A DNA stretch of 64,000 nt, from assembly GCA_024196135.1 (NCBI GenBank), contig JAMQCK010000053.1:1-64000 (forward strand), written 5' to 3'. Of this stretch, positions 11,999 through 22,833 are shown piece after piece. The stretch is from Pleurotus ostreatus/Saccharomyces cerevisiae fusant. Lineage: Eukaryota > Opisthokonta. The position numbers and the translations under genes were made by a program. The notes beneath the pieces are model-generated. The model searched no databases. It was not told the origin of the DNA and saw only the letters and a list, made by a program, of their open reading frames with translations. Position 1 is the first letter of the stretch, and each line of letters starts with the position of its first letter.

Positions 11999-12382
11999 TT
12001 ACGCCGCTGCCTGTATCTGGCAGGGCCCGCGATTCAAGATCGCGGCCGGGTTCGAGCGCTTGCGGCGCGGAAGCGCGCCAGCGCGGGGCTCAAGGGCGCC
12101 CTTGCTCGGAATGGGTGCGTGCGCCTCCTGCTTATGATTACTGTCGAGCAGCGGGAGCGACATCTTCACCCCGCGACTCCTTGCGAAGGAGGGCACGAGC
12201 TGGTTGGGGTTGGGCGCGAGCGAGATGGCGCTGGCGCCGCTGATGACGAGGCTGGGCCGGCGGAAGACGGCGGCGGCCATCGGGTGGTTGGCGTCGCCCG
12301 TGGGTGAGAGGGGCGGGCTGGTGATGACGATGTCGGGGACGGTGGTCGTCGGGCTGGTGGTGGTGGTGGTGATGGTCGACAT
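11999..12382 (-). CDS. Small intronless protein of unknown function, 127 aa
   Basis: This single open frame runs from an ATG to TAA and starts with a Thr/Ser-rich stretch (STITTTTTSPTTTVPDIVIT). A middle segment FRRPSLVISGASAISLAPNP contains an RRPS basophilic-kinase-like site. SFARSRGVKMSLPLLDS follows, and the C-terminus is basic (ALPRRKRSNPAAILNRG). There is no signal peptide or membrane segment, and most of it is probably disordered. I do not recognise the family. Support for it being real is the TATATA box 190 bp upstream, an unbroken frame with C/G-ending codons, and motif-like rather than random composition in the middle. Confidence 0.55.
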   Translation of the reverse strand: MSTITTTTTSPTTTVPDIVITSPPLSPTGDANHPMAAAVFRRPSLVISGASAISLAPNPNQLVPSFARSRGVKMSLPLLDSNHKQEAHAPIPSKGALEPRAGALPRRKRSNPAAILNRGPCQIQAAA

Positions 12383-13371
12383 GGCGGTTATGCTGGTTAT
12401 ACTGATGATGATAGTCGATTGGGTGGTTTATCGGTGCTGGTTTGGCGTTATTCGCTTTGGCTGTTTAGCGCGAATTGGTGGTTGCGGCTGAGTAGCGGCG
12501 GTTGTTTAACGAGTCAATTGGTTGGCTGGTTGATTTGGTTGATGGAGAAAGAGGCTGACCCTCCCCGTGTTATATATGCCTTCCCCCTGGGCGATGCAGT
12601 CAGACAGTTTACAGTTGCGATGCTTTTGTCTGAGACTTTCAGGTGGTAACGCGAACCTCCGTCCCGCCTCTCCCGTTCCGTTTAGCAACGGGACGGAGGT
12701 ATGAGACTTTCGTCCATGGATGCCTTTTTTCCACTGATTATTTCTTCCTTCTGCAGGCCTATGACCGTTCCAATCCCATGAAGTACTTTCTGCTAGGGTG
12801 TTTCTTCTTTTTTAATTTCATCTCGCTGAAGCTCACAACGTCTTGCAAATGCGCATGGGTACTTTCAAAGTTCAACTTCGCACCCACGTGACCCTGAGAC
12901 TTCGCGCTTCCGGTCTCATTGTGGCGGTGCCCCGCGTCTTGCTTCCGACCTCCGTGTCTTGAGCTTCCGCTTTCCGACTCGGGAAATGGCAAGATGGGCC
13001 CTGTCGAGACCAGATGGGTCCTGCTCCTCGAAATGTGCCTCTGTCGCCTCTGAGGTCTGCCACCCAAATCTGACGCCTTCAACATGTCTCTGCGACTGTA
13101 CAGCCTTCGCCAGCGCTTAGTTTTGGTATCCGCGTCTTGCATCGGTCGTCTTCCGGCGTTCCGAGGCTGGTATGCAACGAGGACACAGATCCACCACACT
13201 GAACACAACAGTATCTCTCGTTACTCGCGACAGACATGATACGGGCTTTTCGCATGTGCGTTTATGTTTAACGTTGCGATCGCAAGAGAAAGCAGCCGTC
13301 CCGCAAGCGAAGCATAATACAAGGAATCGTAAGGTAAAGCAATACTTTGAGTCACTCCCCGCTACGGTGAT
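12383..13371. other. Intergenic, 1.0 kb, promoter plus weak imperfect repeats
   Basis: The left part is the promoter of the 127-codon gene, with TATATA at 12571-12576 on the minus strand. Between about 12900 and 13160 a loose motif resembling CGCGTCTTGCTTCCG recurs several times in C/T-rich DNA. A 149-codon minus-strand open frame overlaps it but has no protein-like features. The right part is the 3' region of the WW-like gene. Confidence 0.4.
12571..12576 (-). promoter_or_regulatory. TATA box upstream of the 127-aa gene
   Basis: TATATA stands 190 bp before the ATG at 12382 on the minus strand. It is the only such motif near the gene and implies a long leader. Confidence 0.4.
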
Positions 13372-14243
13372 AGCGCTTCACTTGCACGTCCTCCTATGAG
13401 GATACCGCGCGCGTCTCCCATCTCGTGCGCCTCGCTGAGTAGGCACGCGACCCGCCATACGACGGCTGGCAGATCGTCACGATACCTCCGGGGCGTCCGG
13501 CACAAAGCTATCTCTGCGCACAAAACCTCGTCAACTCACTGGATCGCGCCGACACGATCATGCCTACTCACCTCGATACGCAAGGTACTCCTTGTACATC
13601 TCCGTGTTATCGGGGCGCTTGAGCAGGGCTGACATGAGTCGAGGATCTACGATGATAGATCAGTAAGTATATCGCTCGACCTTTCAAATTCGCGCTACTG
13701 ACAGTGGTTCCTTATATTCAGCAGCTGCCGCTCGGCTTGTCGTGGAAGATCGGGATGATGGCAAGGGAATTCTGCCACTCGAAGCCAGAATATCCTCTCC
13801 GAGGCGTGCTTGATGTAACGCTCTGGACGAGAAAAATTGATGAGTAGTGTGTGGCAACCCTCGCGCGAGAAATACATACCATCGTCCTCGACAAACTCGT
13901 AAAGCTCCTCCAGGTCCCACGCGAGGATCGAGAGCGGGCACCCATCCTCTATAATCAAGTCCCAGGACTTCTCCAGCTTCCCCTGATCAGTCAAGAACAG
14001 GCCGTAGAGGTCGCGCTGTTGCATCTCGCTCAGAACTTCCTCCTTAGCGTCCAGAACGTCAGCGAGGACGGCGGCATTGAGGATGTCATCCGGCGTGATG
14101 ATCCTCTCGTTGCAATTCCGATAGTAGACGTCGCCGTTTTTGGGGTGGTGGAAGACCTCCCAACCGCGAGGGAGGGGAGGGTTCTTGAGCAGGTTGAGGT
14201 TGTCGCAGTGCATTGGCGTAATCCCTTCGAAGTGCGGTGCCAT
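13372..14243 (-). CDS. WW-like domain family protein (member 2)
   Basis: Four exons join in phase from ATG 14243 to TAG 13372-13374, giving about 236 residues. Residues about 23-45 read LPRGWEVFHHPKNGDVYY, close to the first half of a WW domain (LPxGWE...P...G...YY). The second tryptophan is replaced by RIITPDDI. A helical region full of Glu follows, then ILAWDLEELYEFVEDD, IFWLRVAEFPCHHPDLPRQA and, near the end, NTEMYKEYLAYRE and VVWRVACLLSE. Two other complete genes in the window share this order, as does the fragment at 1-365. No signal peptide or membrane helix is seen. Function is unknown; a degenerate WW fold suggests protein binding. A TATA box lies about 40 bp upstream. Confidence 0.7.
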
Positions 14244-14283
14244 GGCTGCGGTGACCTGAGGCGACAGTATGCGCTACATCTGA

Positions 14284-14291
14284 CTTATATA
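14284..14291 (-). promoter_or_regulatory. TATA box of WW-like member 2
   Basis: TATATAAG on the minus strand is about 40 bp before the ATG at 14243. The same octamer precedes members 3 and 4. Confidence 0.55.
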
Positions 14292-15114
14292 CGTACGCAG
14301 ACAGGTCAGAGCTGACCCTTCCATTATGCACAGCCCTAGACAGGACAATAGACGATTTATAACATGTTCATGACCTTCGATGGACCTTTCGCGGGCGGGA
14401 CCAATCTCATCATGCAAGGACGGAGCCAAGCATCTAAATCGAGCATACGAGCAGCTCATCCATCGCCAACGGGAACGCCCGTCGCGCGGCGCACAACTAA
14501 TTTGTGGCACGTGACCGCGTCAGCGACTCTGCCTTCGGAAAATGCCGCCGTCTTTGTCTCTTCGGACCACCATCTCATTGTTGCGGTTTCCAGGTTGGAA
14601 GGGTTATCAACAAGAAGGTCAATGAAAATATCGCTTGACAGGCCCCTGTATGTTGCTGCATCGCGTTCTGCGTCCGCATGTGCTGAAGAACCGACACCCT
14701 GGAGAATAGCAGGCGACCCTGTGTAAGTTTGAACATGATCTGTCCGTAAAGGTCGAATCGTGCTCAAACCTCGCCCCCTAGCAAACCGCGCGGGTCCTCT
14801 TTGCGACAAAACTTATTAAGCTCCCACCTTACGGCGGTCCCCACGCTTTGGGGACCACCCGCTCAAGCATGAGGATGGATGGGACCGAAGGCATGTGCAG
14901 ACCATTATCACCGCTCGATAAAGAAAACAACGAGCAAAGACCACCAGGCAAGTACCTTGACCATCCAAAAAGAACGCGCGGAAGAATATGGTCGACTGGG
15001 CATGGGAGTCCGAAGCACCGCAGAACGTGCAGCGTCGCACACGTGCTACGCGTACCTCGCGACGGCATGCGTCCCAGAAGACCGAAGGCGGGAGCGTGTG
15101 ACCGAGGAGGACGC

Positions 15115-15120
15115 TATAAG
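15115..15120 (+). promoter_or_regulatory. TATA box of the EEP-jacalin gene
   Basis: TATAAG lies 77 bp before the ATG at 15192 and is followed by a C/T-rich leader. Confidence 0.5.
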
Positions 15121-15191
15121 ATGATGAGGATCTGCAGAGTGCGCGTCGAAGCAGCGCCGCTCCTTCGTTTCCCTCGTTTAGGATTCCCGGT

Positions 15192-16819
15192 ATGTGGTCT
15201 GCAAGCGCTGTCCTTCTGGCGATCTTCTCCGCCCGCTCCGTGGTCGCGGCTTCCGCGGCGTCGGGGACGTTCAATATTCTGTCCATGAACGTCGCAGGCT
15301 TGCCTGCGATTCTCAACGGAAATGGGGAGGAGGGTGACAAGACGACGAACACGAATCTCATCGGCCAGGTATGTCCTTCGTGCTATTATCTGCCCGGTTA
15401 CTTCAGTTCATTGACCAGCTACGATAGAGCATGGCGAAGATCGGCTACGATCTCATCCACGTTCAGGAGGTAGGCTGCCGTGCTTGAAACTCGTATCACG
15501 CAGTAAACTCGAGCGCGTATAGGACTTCAACTACCATGCCGCTCTCTACGACGCCGATACCCATCCGTACCGTACTGCCACCAGCGGCGGAGGTCAGCCT
15601 TCCTTCCTATACCTAGCCATCATCTCAACTCACGACCTCTCAGTCCCCTTCGGCAGCGGCCTCAACACGCTCTCCAACTCCGACTGGGTCGACTTCTCCC
15701 GCACGAAGTGGGCAACCTGCTCGGATGCGTCCGAGTCCGACTGCCTGACGCCGAAGGGCTTCACCTTCATGCGCTGGCGCGTCGATGAGGGCGTCTACAT
15801 CGACGCGATCAACCTGCACGCGGACGCGGGCACGGAGGACGGGGACAATGTCGCGCGGTCGGCGAATTTGGACCAGGTCCGCGACTTCATCGCCGCCAAC
15901 TCCGCCGGGAACGCCGTCCTTGTCTTCGGCGACACGAACTCGCGCTACACGCGCGCCGTCGACACCGGCATCCGCGACCTCGTCGCCGACCAGGGTATGA
16001 CCGACGCCTGGGTCAAGCATGCGCGCGGCGGGTCGCCGCCACCTGCTGGTGCGGACGCCATACTGTGCCCCGAGGGCGTCCCGGCGAATATTTCGTGCGA
16101 GACGGTGGATAAGGTGTTGTGAGTGCTTTTGTTGCTGCAAACAAAAAGCTCGTGTCTATATCAGGCTAACTCCTCGTCATCTAGCTTTCGCGGCTCGAAG
16201 CTCCTCGACCTGCAGTCCACGGATTTCTTCTACGACACCGACCGCTTCCTATCGGAGAACGGCACCCTACTCACGGACCACAACCCGGTCCGCGTCGAGC
16301 TCTCGTGGACGCTGGCCGATAACCTCCGCCAAAGTGATCTCTTCGGCGGCCCGCACGGGTGCGTATTCTCACATTTATCTATCCACTGTCTGTCGTTCTG
16401 GCACTCACTCATCAACGTCACCTCACAGCACCTACTTCAACGACCTCCCCTCCCTCCCCGACTCACCCAAGGTCGCCTCCGTCACCCTCCGCGGCGGCAA
16501 CCGGCTCGACAGCATCGCCTTCACCCTCACGTCCGGCGCCACGCTTTCCCACGGTGGTACGGGCGGGGACGCGGCCTCCCTTACCCTCGCTAGCGGTGAA
16601 TTAATTACGGCTGCCACCCTCTGCCAAGCCCAATACAACTCCCACACGCGCATCTTTTATGCCAAACTCACTACGAGCGGCGGTCAGACTGTCGAGGCGG
16701 GGAAGACTACGGATGATTGCACCACCGTGAGCGCGCCGGACGGGTTCGGGATCTTGGGCGCGTATGGGCAGGATGGGGATGAGGTGGACCAGTTGGGGTG
16801 GATTTTTGGGCGGCAGTGA
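15192..16819 (+). CDS. Secreted endonuclease/exonuclease/phosphatase with jacalin-like lectin tail
   Basis: The protein starts with a signal peptide (WSASAVLLAIFSARSVVAAS). An EEP-fold domain follows, spread over several exons. Visible family motifs are FNILSMNVAGLP, the metal-binding IHVQEDFNYH, LHADAG, the metal/phosphate loop LVFGDTNSRYT and the terminal LTDHNPVRVEL. After FGGPHG and an intron a second domain begins: SVTLRGGNRLDSIAFTLTSG, HGGTGGDAASLTLASGELI and LGAYGQDGDEVDQLGWIFG. That is the Gly-rich beta-prism pattern of jacalin-related lectins. The catalytic half resembles secreted sphingomyelinase or DNase-like enzymes; substrate cannot be fixed from sequence. The lectin tail would tether it to a glycan. 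Length is about 440 residues, ending TGA 16817-16819. It converges on WW-like member 3. Confidence 0.85.
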
Positions 16820-17232
16820 GAGGGGTGGGGATGAAGGCTCTTGCCCAGTGCTTATCAGCACGGGTGGTTATGTTTGGGACTCGTGGAGGAAGGTACAGAA
16901 GACTCAGGCGGGACACATAATACTCAGGCGATATATCGCAGGATACTCGCGGAATACACAGAATACTCATTACGCTCGTTACAGTACTTCGTAAGGAAAA
17001 AAATCTAGTTTCAGATTCGGGACTTACCTGCGTTGCGCGTACGCAAAATCCTCGTCTTGGGCACAACGGGGCGCAGTGCACGCTACGAAACAGCGATGCG
17101 CTCTACGGACCAACCGGGGTGCGCTCTGCAGACCAACCGCGGCGCGCTCTGCAGACCAACCGGGGTGCGCTCTGCAGACCAGCGGTCCACACTACAGATC
17201 AGCGATGCTCGCGACAGATCGGCGGGTCCGCA
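16820..17232. other. Convergent intergenic region with tandem repeat
   Basis: These 413 bp lie between two converging stop codons. The left half has scattered ATACTC/AGGCG words. The right half holds the 23-bp tandem repeat annotated separately. No gene is seen. Confidence 0.5.
17098..17188 (+). repeat. 23-bp tandem repeat, about four copies
   Basis: A unit resembling GCGCTCTGCAGACCAACCGG plus GGT starts at 17098, 17121, 17144 and 17167, with one to four differences per copy. The last copy is incomplete. Each middle copy contains a PstI-like CTGCAG. It lies 45 bp beyond the stop of the minus-strand WW-like gene, so it may be in that gene's 3' untranslated region. Confidence 0.85.
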
Positions 17233-18028
17233 CTACAGCCCGGCAGTCTGACGGTTACGAACCCAGTCGATCATGAGCTTCGACACGCAGTACGCCTTGA
17301 TGTTCTTCTTCTGCAGCCACTCGGGCGTGTTGGGGGCGTAGTCGGGGGATTCTGAGGAAGGGTGTTAGTCATCATCGCCGCACAGAGGCAGAGACAGGAT
17401 CGCAAAAGCAGAGACAATAAGGTAGGTAGACTCACGGCAAATCGCACTGTAGTGCTGGTAGATTCCGGCGTTCTCGGTGTTCTGGAGGACCTTTTTGGCT
17501 TGGTGCCAGCCTATGAAAGTGGCGAGTAAGAATTGTGTTATGTTGGATACATGGAAGTGAGAGCTCACCCTGCGCGACCCCATTGGCGAGCGTCATTTCA
17601 GCATTATCAGGCAGATCGCGGTGAAAAGGGAACCGCGCCACAATCGTCCAAAATTCGATGACGTTCATCTGCCTAACGACCTGCCACAGCCGCGCGGGCT
17701 CGTTCTCCGGCAAGAAGTCCCAGCGTTCGATCTGCGCCCACGAGAGCAGCGCGCGGGGCTTGCCCTCAAGCACCACGACGTCCCACTCCGGATCGTGCGC
17801 GATGCGGATTGGCGGCTGGCGGGAGAGGAGGTCGCGCTCGGCCATGTGGCGGGCGAGGCGGACCTCGTAGCGGGTGGCGTCGTCGCGGATGTCGTCGGTG
17901 GTGAGGATGCGGTGCTCGCGGTCGTAGTAGTAGACGTCGTCTGTCATTGGGTTGCGGTGGGCCTCCCAGTGGTCGACGCCGTAGGTGCGGGTGGTGTAGG
18001 AGAGAATTTCCAGGATGGGGGCGTCCAT
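17233..18028 (-). CDS. WW-like domain family protein (member 3)
   Basis: Three exons join in phase (GTGAGC...CATAG and GTGAGT...CCTCAG introns) from ATG 18028 to TAG 17233-17235, giving about 217 residues. The N-terminal motif is YGVDHWEAHRNPMTDDVYYY followed by REHRILTTDDI, aligned with GWE...P...DVYY in member 2. LLSWAQIERWDFLPE, EFWTIVARFPFHRDLPDNAE, a long exon-2 helix (GWHQAKKVLQNTENAGIYQH) and a C-terminal helix KLMIDWVRNRQ follow. The His-Arg-Asp/Asn-Leu-Pro block is the best conserved family marker. No targeting signal is visible and function is unknown. Its start faces that of the F-box/LRR gene at 18714, 685 bp away. Confidence 0.7.
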
Positions 18029-18713
18029 GGTGGAAGAGGGCGGTGGGGGTTGGTGGGGGTGCTGATGGGTTAGAAAGAGGGCGAAGGTTGAGCGCGGTCG
18101 ACGCGTCTAGAGGGCTTATATAGGTGGCAATGGCCATGCATGATATCAGGTACGGAGGCAAACTGTGATATCCCCGGAATGAAGAACACAAAGGCGAACG
18201 CGTATGCTCCGCACCTGTATAATGAGCGCCGCGCAGCGGGTTCGACTTCGAGGGTCGGGCGTCGGGCGATCATTTTGGAAGACCATATAGAGTTGCAAAG
18301 TGTCTTAGCCGGGTAGGCTTGGAAAATTTAACTGCTCACGGCTCTGCAGAGACCAGACCGGGTGCCCAACATTGGGTGAACAACCCTTTCGACGTGGTCA
18401 CAGCGTTTGCCACCTTATCTAGGTTCCCAACTTCGGGGAAGTCTGGGGCCTCGTGTGCCGGATATCTGGGTTGGGCATTAAGAACTCCAGTCTGAGTTTC
18501 AGCGCGCAAAGAAAGGCCATCTTCGAAAACCATGGTCATTGTGAGGGCCCGTGATGAAAGAGTTGGTACACGTGATCGTGACGTGTTTGAGCGTGTTTGA
18601 TCAAACAAAGGCCCTTGCACAGAACGCCTCTTGTCCTTGTACTTCGTGGACTCCAGAGTGGCAGGATCAAGCTTGAAGCAATCTCTCTGCCGCACCTGAT
18701 ACTGCACTCCAGG
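18029..18713. promoter_or_regulatory. Shared divergent promoter, WW-like 3 / F-box-LRR A
   Basis: This 685-bp gap between head-to-head genes has a clear TATA box only for the WW-like gene. No independent gene is supported in it, although long minus-strand open frames overlap its right end. Confidence 0.5.
18115..18122 (-). promoter_or_regulatory. TATA box of WW-like member 3
   Basis: TATATAAG on the minus strand is 87 bp before the ATG at 18028. Confidence 0.55.
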
Positions 18714-20514
18714 ATGCATCGCTGCCTCGCCATACCGGAAATCCTGTCGATGATTTGTGACAGCCTTGCTGTTGCCATTGACGAGTCTAGTGATAATGTG
18801 CCTTTGTATGATCCGGATAGCCGACGCGCACTTGCTCGTCTCTCCAGTACCTGCTCTGCGCTGTCCCATACGGCCCTCCGAAGTCTCTGGAAGACTGTGC
18901 ACAATCCGGCAGTGATAGCGAAGTACACGATGCCCGACGACCTTTGGGTCATAACCAAATCGGAACCCTCGTCTGATGACTCTGACTCGGAGACAGAGAC
19001 GAGCGATGAACTGGTAATGATTCTCTTTCTCGCTTCTGTAAGTCAACTGAGACCCCATACAGACCCCCACGCGACCCATAGTCGAGGAGGACCTCACGCG
19101 GTTCAATTTCTACGCCCCTCTCGTCCGAAGAATGAACTTCGGCTGGGGCGGTGACTTCACGCTCTGCGATAACGGGCACACTGCTCTCATCGCCGCCTGT
19201 CGCGCGCCGGTCTTTCCCAACCTGACGCACATGGGCTGGAGCGTGGACTGTGTGGGCCTCGTCTTCAGCCAGCATTTCGTATGCCCGTCTATCACGAGCA
19301 TACACATCCTGTCGGACGAGCTGACCATGGGGGACGTGGCTATCCTGCGCAACATCCGACGGCAGTGCCCCGCGGTCACGCAGCTTCGGGTCCAGCTGGA
19401 CGACGCGTCGGACGCGCTCGCGAAAGCACTCTCGGAGACTATTTGCGGCTGGGAACTACAGAAACTCACAACCACACACCTCGACCAAAACGGCCTCACC
19501 AATCTCGCCAGCTCCCCCCACCTCGCAGAGCTCGAGGTCTCCAACGACGAGGACCAGTGCCACATATCCCAGCCCGTCGATTTCGCCCGCGGCTCCTTCG
19601 CCACGCTCACCTCCCTCGCCATCGGGCTGCCCATCTCCTTCGCCGCCTGCATCGACATGCTGCGCAGCGCGTCCTTCGTGCACCTGCGCGCGCTCGCGCT
19701 CTTCGGCCTCACGCCCGAGCCCGCGCGCTGGGGTGCGTTGTTCGCTGCCATTCGCGGTGCGCACACGCAGCCGCACCTGTTGCGCAAACTCGTTCTGAAG
19801 GACCACATCCTCGAGTCCGATCTCGCGCCCAAGGGCCCAGAGCCGGAGGACGCGAGCGAGGCGCGCTTCGCCCCTTTGTGCGAGTTCGGTGGGCTTGAGG
19901 AGGTGCAATTGAGCGCACAGGAGGGGTTCCGGCTCAGTGCGAGTATCATACAGGGTATGGCGCAGGCGTGGCCGGAGTTGCGCGAGCTGCGTATTGTACA
20001 TCGGGACCGGTTGGAGGAGCCGCAGTTGCCGCTGAGCGCGCTCGCGCACCTCGCCATCCACTGCACGCGCCTCGAGATCCTCGAGATCGACGTGGACGCG
20101 ACGGGCATAATTGTCCCACCCGACGGGCCCCTGCCAACCGCGCCACAGGGCGCAGATACCCCACAGAGCGCATCCGAACCACAAAACACCCCCAACCCAC
20201 AAGTCGCATACCAACTTCAAACCTCACCCAAGCCCCGACCCCGCCCCCAAAGCGCCCTGCACACTCTCCTCCTGAACTGGTCCACAATCACCAGCGCGCG
20301 GCCCGTGGCAGCGTACTTATCCATGTTGTTCCTCGATCTTCGAACCCTGCTCTCCGTGTCTAGGGAGGAGGTCGCGCTGAGCACGGTGCCGAATCCAAAG
20401 TGGCAGAAGGTGGCGCACTTGATTCCGGCGTTCAATGCAGTGAGGGATTATGTATTGAATCCGGACGGGGGGACGTGGCAGCGGGTGTGCGATGCTGAGG
20501 GAACGGAGGATTGA
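18714..20514 (+). CDS. F-box-like/LRR family protein A
   Basis: Two exons (18714-19013, 19063-20514) encode 583 residues. The N-terminal 65 residues form a degenerate F-box: MHRCLAIPEILSMICDSL, then LARLSSTCSALSHTALRSLW. After PDDLW and an acidic patch an intron falls. Exon 2 opens at VEEDLTRFNFYAPLVRRMNF and continues as irregular leucine-rich units (VFPNLTHMGW, LAELEVSND, FVHLRALALFGLTPEP, LEEVQLSAQ, WPELRELRIVHRD). The layout is that of the large Agaricomycete F-box families, whose members are expected to bind Skp1 and recruit substrates to SCF ubiquitin ligases. The target is unknown. Unlike its paralogues here, it carries a Pro/Gln/Asn-rich insertion of about 45 residues near residue 455. 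It pairs head to head with WW-like member 3. Confidence 0.8.
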
Positions 20515-20710
20515 AGAAGTTCTCCCTGATTTAGCTGTTCCAAGTCGTCCAGCGCATCATTTGGTCTTCGTCGAGACTTATTCTCTTTGCTCGGATATTT
20601 ATCTGACGCGTCATCATACCATACAGTCGTACAATAATGTGCCCTTCCACGCTATATATCCAAGTGGCATTATCTAGACGTACACATCATTATCATAGCA
20701 ATGGAGCAGG

Positions 20711-22833
20711 CTACTTCTCTGCCTCGAGCTCCTTGACGTTCTGAGCCTCGACGTCGATGACGTTTGCTGGCTGAATATCGTCCTCATCGTCGTCGTCCTC
20801 TTCTGGCAACAGCAGATTCAACACGACCGCGATCAGGCCAGCAGAAAGGACTGTCAAACTCGTGAGCAAACGTCCGACGGTCGGAAAAAAATCAGCAAAC
20901 TCACAAGGCGTGCTCAGCACGATCGTAATCGAGTCGAACAAACCCTGCAGCCCCGAGCTCGGACTATCCACCCCATCGAACAAATGCGTGAAAATCTCCG
21001 GCGCCAGAATATTCCCAATCCCAAAGCTCATCGCCGCCGCGAGCACGAACCGATCCCGCCTCGAGTACCGCGTCATCGCCAGCACGCGCAGGCCGCTCAC
21101 GCACACGCTCGCGAACAGGAACGTCGTCACGCCGCCGAGGACGGGGTTCGGGATGGCGAGGAAGACGCCGGAGAGCTTGCCGAGGACGCCGAAGAGGATG
21201 AGGAAGGCGCAGCACCAGCGGCCGGCGGTGCGGTTGGCGCAGCGGGTGATCGCGATGACGCCGTTGTTCTGGGCGAAGACGGAGAGGGGGGTGACGGTGA
21301 AGAGCGCGGAGAAGAAGCCGCCGAGGCCGTCGCTCTGGGAGGGGGAACGGGTTAGGCTTTGTGGGAGGGAGGGGTGAAGGGGAAAGAGACGTACGAGCAC
21401 ACCACCCTGGATGCGGCTATCGAATTCCTCGCCGTCGACGGCTTGTCTGGAGACCTCCGCGGAGGCGGTGATGTCGCCAATGGCTTCCATCGCGAGCGAG
21501 ACTGCAGGAGGCTTAGTTGGAAAGGAGAATTCGAAGCAACTAACATACTGTACACCGCGAGCATGGGCAATATCGCCGGCGGGTAGACATCGATCTTGAA
21601 TGTATGCACCCTTATCGTCGTGTCAGCGTCGGAAGCGCTAGAGTCAAGGAAGGCGCGCTACTCACCACAGGAACGTGATCGCAGGCGCCGTCTTGATGGA
21701 GCTGCCGTCAATGTAGCCCGTCGCGCCGGCGACTATGCATCCCACGGCGAGCCCTATGATGATGCTGATGTTCTTCATGAAGGGGGAGCCGACGAATTCA
21801 CATAGAAGGATGGTCATGAATGACAAGAAGCCGAGCCCGATGAATTCTGGTGAGCCCCATGGTAGCGGACGCGGTGCAGCGATGTTCGGGCACAGAGCGA
21901 AGAATGCAGGCGGGTTCGCAGATGAGCAGTCGTTCGAGCCGCCGCCCCAGTTGAGGATGCCCGAGTCGCCGATGAGGTGCATGCCGATGAGGAGGACCAC
22001 AGTACCGGTGACGATGGGCGGGAAGATGCGGCGGAGGATGCGGACGGGGATGAAGGACATGAAGATCTCGAGGAACGCGCAGATGAGGGATGTGCCCAGG
22101 AGCATGCCGTACGCGTCAGGGCAGGGACCCTGGGTGACGGTGCCGTCTGCGGCGGTCGTCGAGGGGCAGGTGCCGTCGCGGTACATGGCATTGAAGATCG
22201 AGCTCGCGGTGCTCAGGGTGGCGAAGCTGGTGCCGACAACGGTGATGAGGCCGGTGCCGAGGTAGTAGTTGCGCCATAGGCGTATGCGGGACATCTGCAC
22301 CAAACTTAGGATGCCTGCAGAGGACCATCAGGGAGTGTGCGTGGAGGGGGGAGGGGTAAAGCGCACCTGAGGCGATCAGGCTGGCGGAGATCATGTACGC
22401 GGACATCTCGGAGTCGAGGTTCAGCGAGCTCGCAAAGATGATTGGCGGGGTGATGAGGCCCGCGAGCATGGCAAGCGAGTGCTGGAAGCCACTGGCAATG
22501 GCAAGCACAAGGGGCAGTTCCTCGTCAAGAGAGTAGAAGGGGGGTGCCCGACGCTTCGTCCTCATGAACGGAAGACTGGGCATGCATAGCCTGTGCGATG
22601 CGTGAGTAACTGTCTTTCGACCCACCGAGGAACACATACCAGCTGTAGTTGTAGTCTCCCACCCATCCATCGCGCGTCGTCAGCTTGCGCTTGACGCTCT
22701 GCACCCGATCTCTGACTCCGCGCCGTCCGGAGAGCGAGGGGGAAGCGGTCTCGCTGGGCTGCTCCTTCGTCACGGAACCGACAGACATGGTGGGAGAGGG
22801 CAAGTGCGAGCGAGCGTCGATGCTATCAGCCAT
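20711..22833 (-). CDS. Xanthine/uric acid permease, NAT/NCS2 family (UapA/UapC-like)
   Basis: Nucleobase-ascorbate transporters of this type import xanthine and uric acid with protons across the plasma membrane. The protein of roughly 600 residues starts at ATG 22833 with a cytosolic tail, then DGWVGDYNYSWYV. Membrane segments include LVLAIASGFQHSLAMLAGLI (with the conserved Gln-His pair), IFPPIVTGTVVLLIGMHLIG and ISIIIGLAVGCIVAGATGYI. The family signature Q-N-x-G-x4-T-R is intact as QNNGVIAITR, preceded by TPLSVF. A Glu in the AMEAIGDITAS segment is also typical. The C-terminus is acidic (EEDDDDEDDIQ). It has about six introns and lies divergent from the HOS2 gene. Confidence 0.9.

Larger units (their letters stand above)
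14244..15191. other. Divergent intergenic region, 0.95 kb
   Basis: This gap separates the WW-like gene (minus) from the EEP-jacalin gene (plus) and carries both promoters. Several open frames of 80-180 codons cross it on both strands. None has recognisable domains or splice-consistent conservation. Confidence 0.4.

Noticed and set aside
12759..13208. Minus-strand open frame of 149 codons
   Set aside because: Composition is random-like, no motif is visible, and it lies over imperfect C/T-rich repeats.
14456..14809. Minus-strand open frame of 117 codons in a divergent promoter region
   Set aside because: No family resemblance and no splice-consistent extension.
16860..16990. Repeated ATACTC / ACTCAGGCG words after the EEP gene
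   Set aside because: Spacing is irregular and copies are too short to call a repeat array.
19110..20220. Minus-strand open frames of 361 and 254 codons opposite F-box-LRR A
   Set aside because: Mirror frames of a GC-rich exon; the plus frame has the conserved F-box/LRR pattern and intron.
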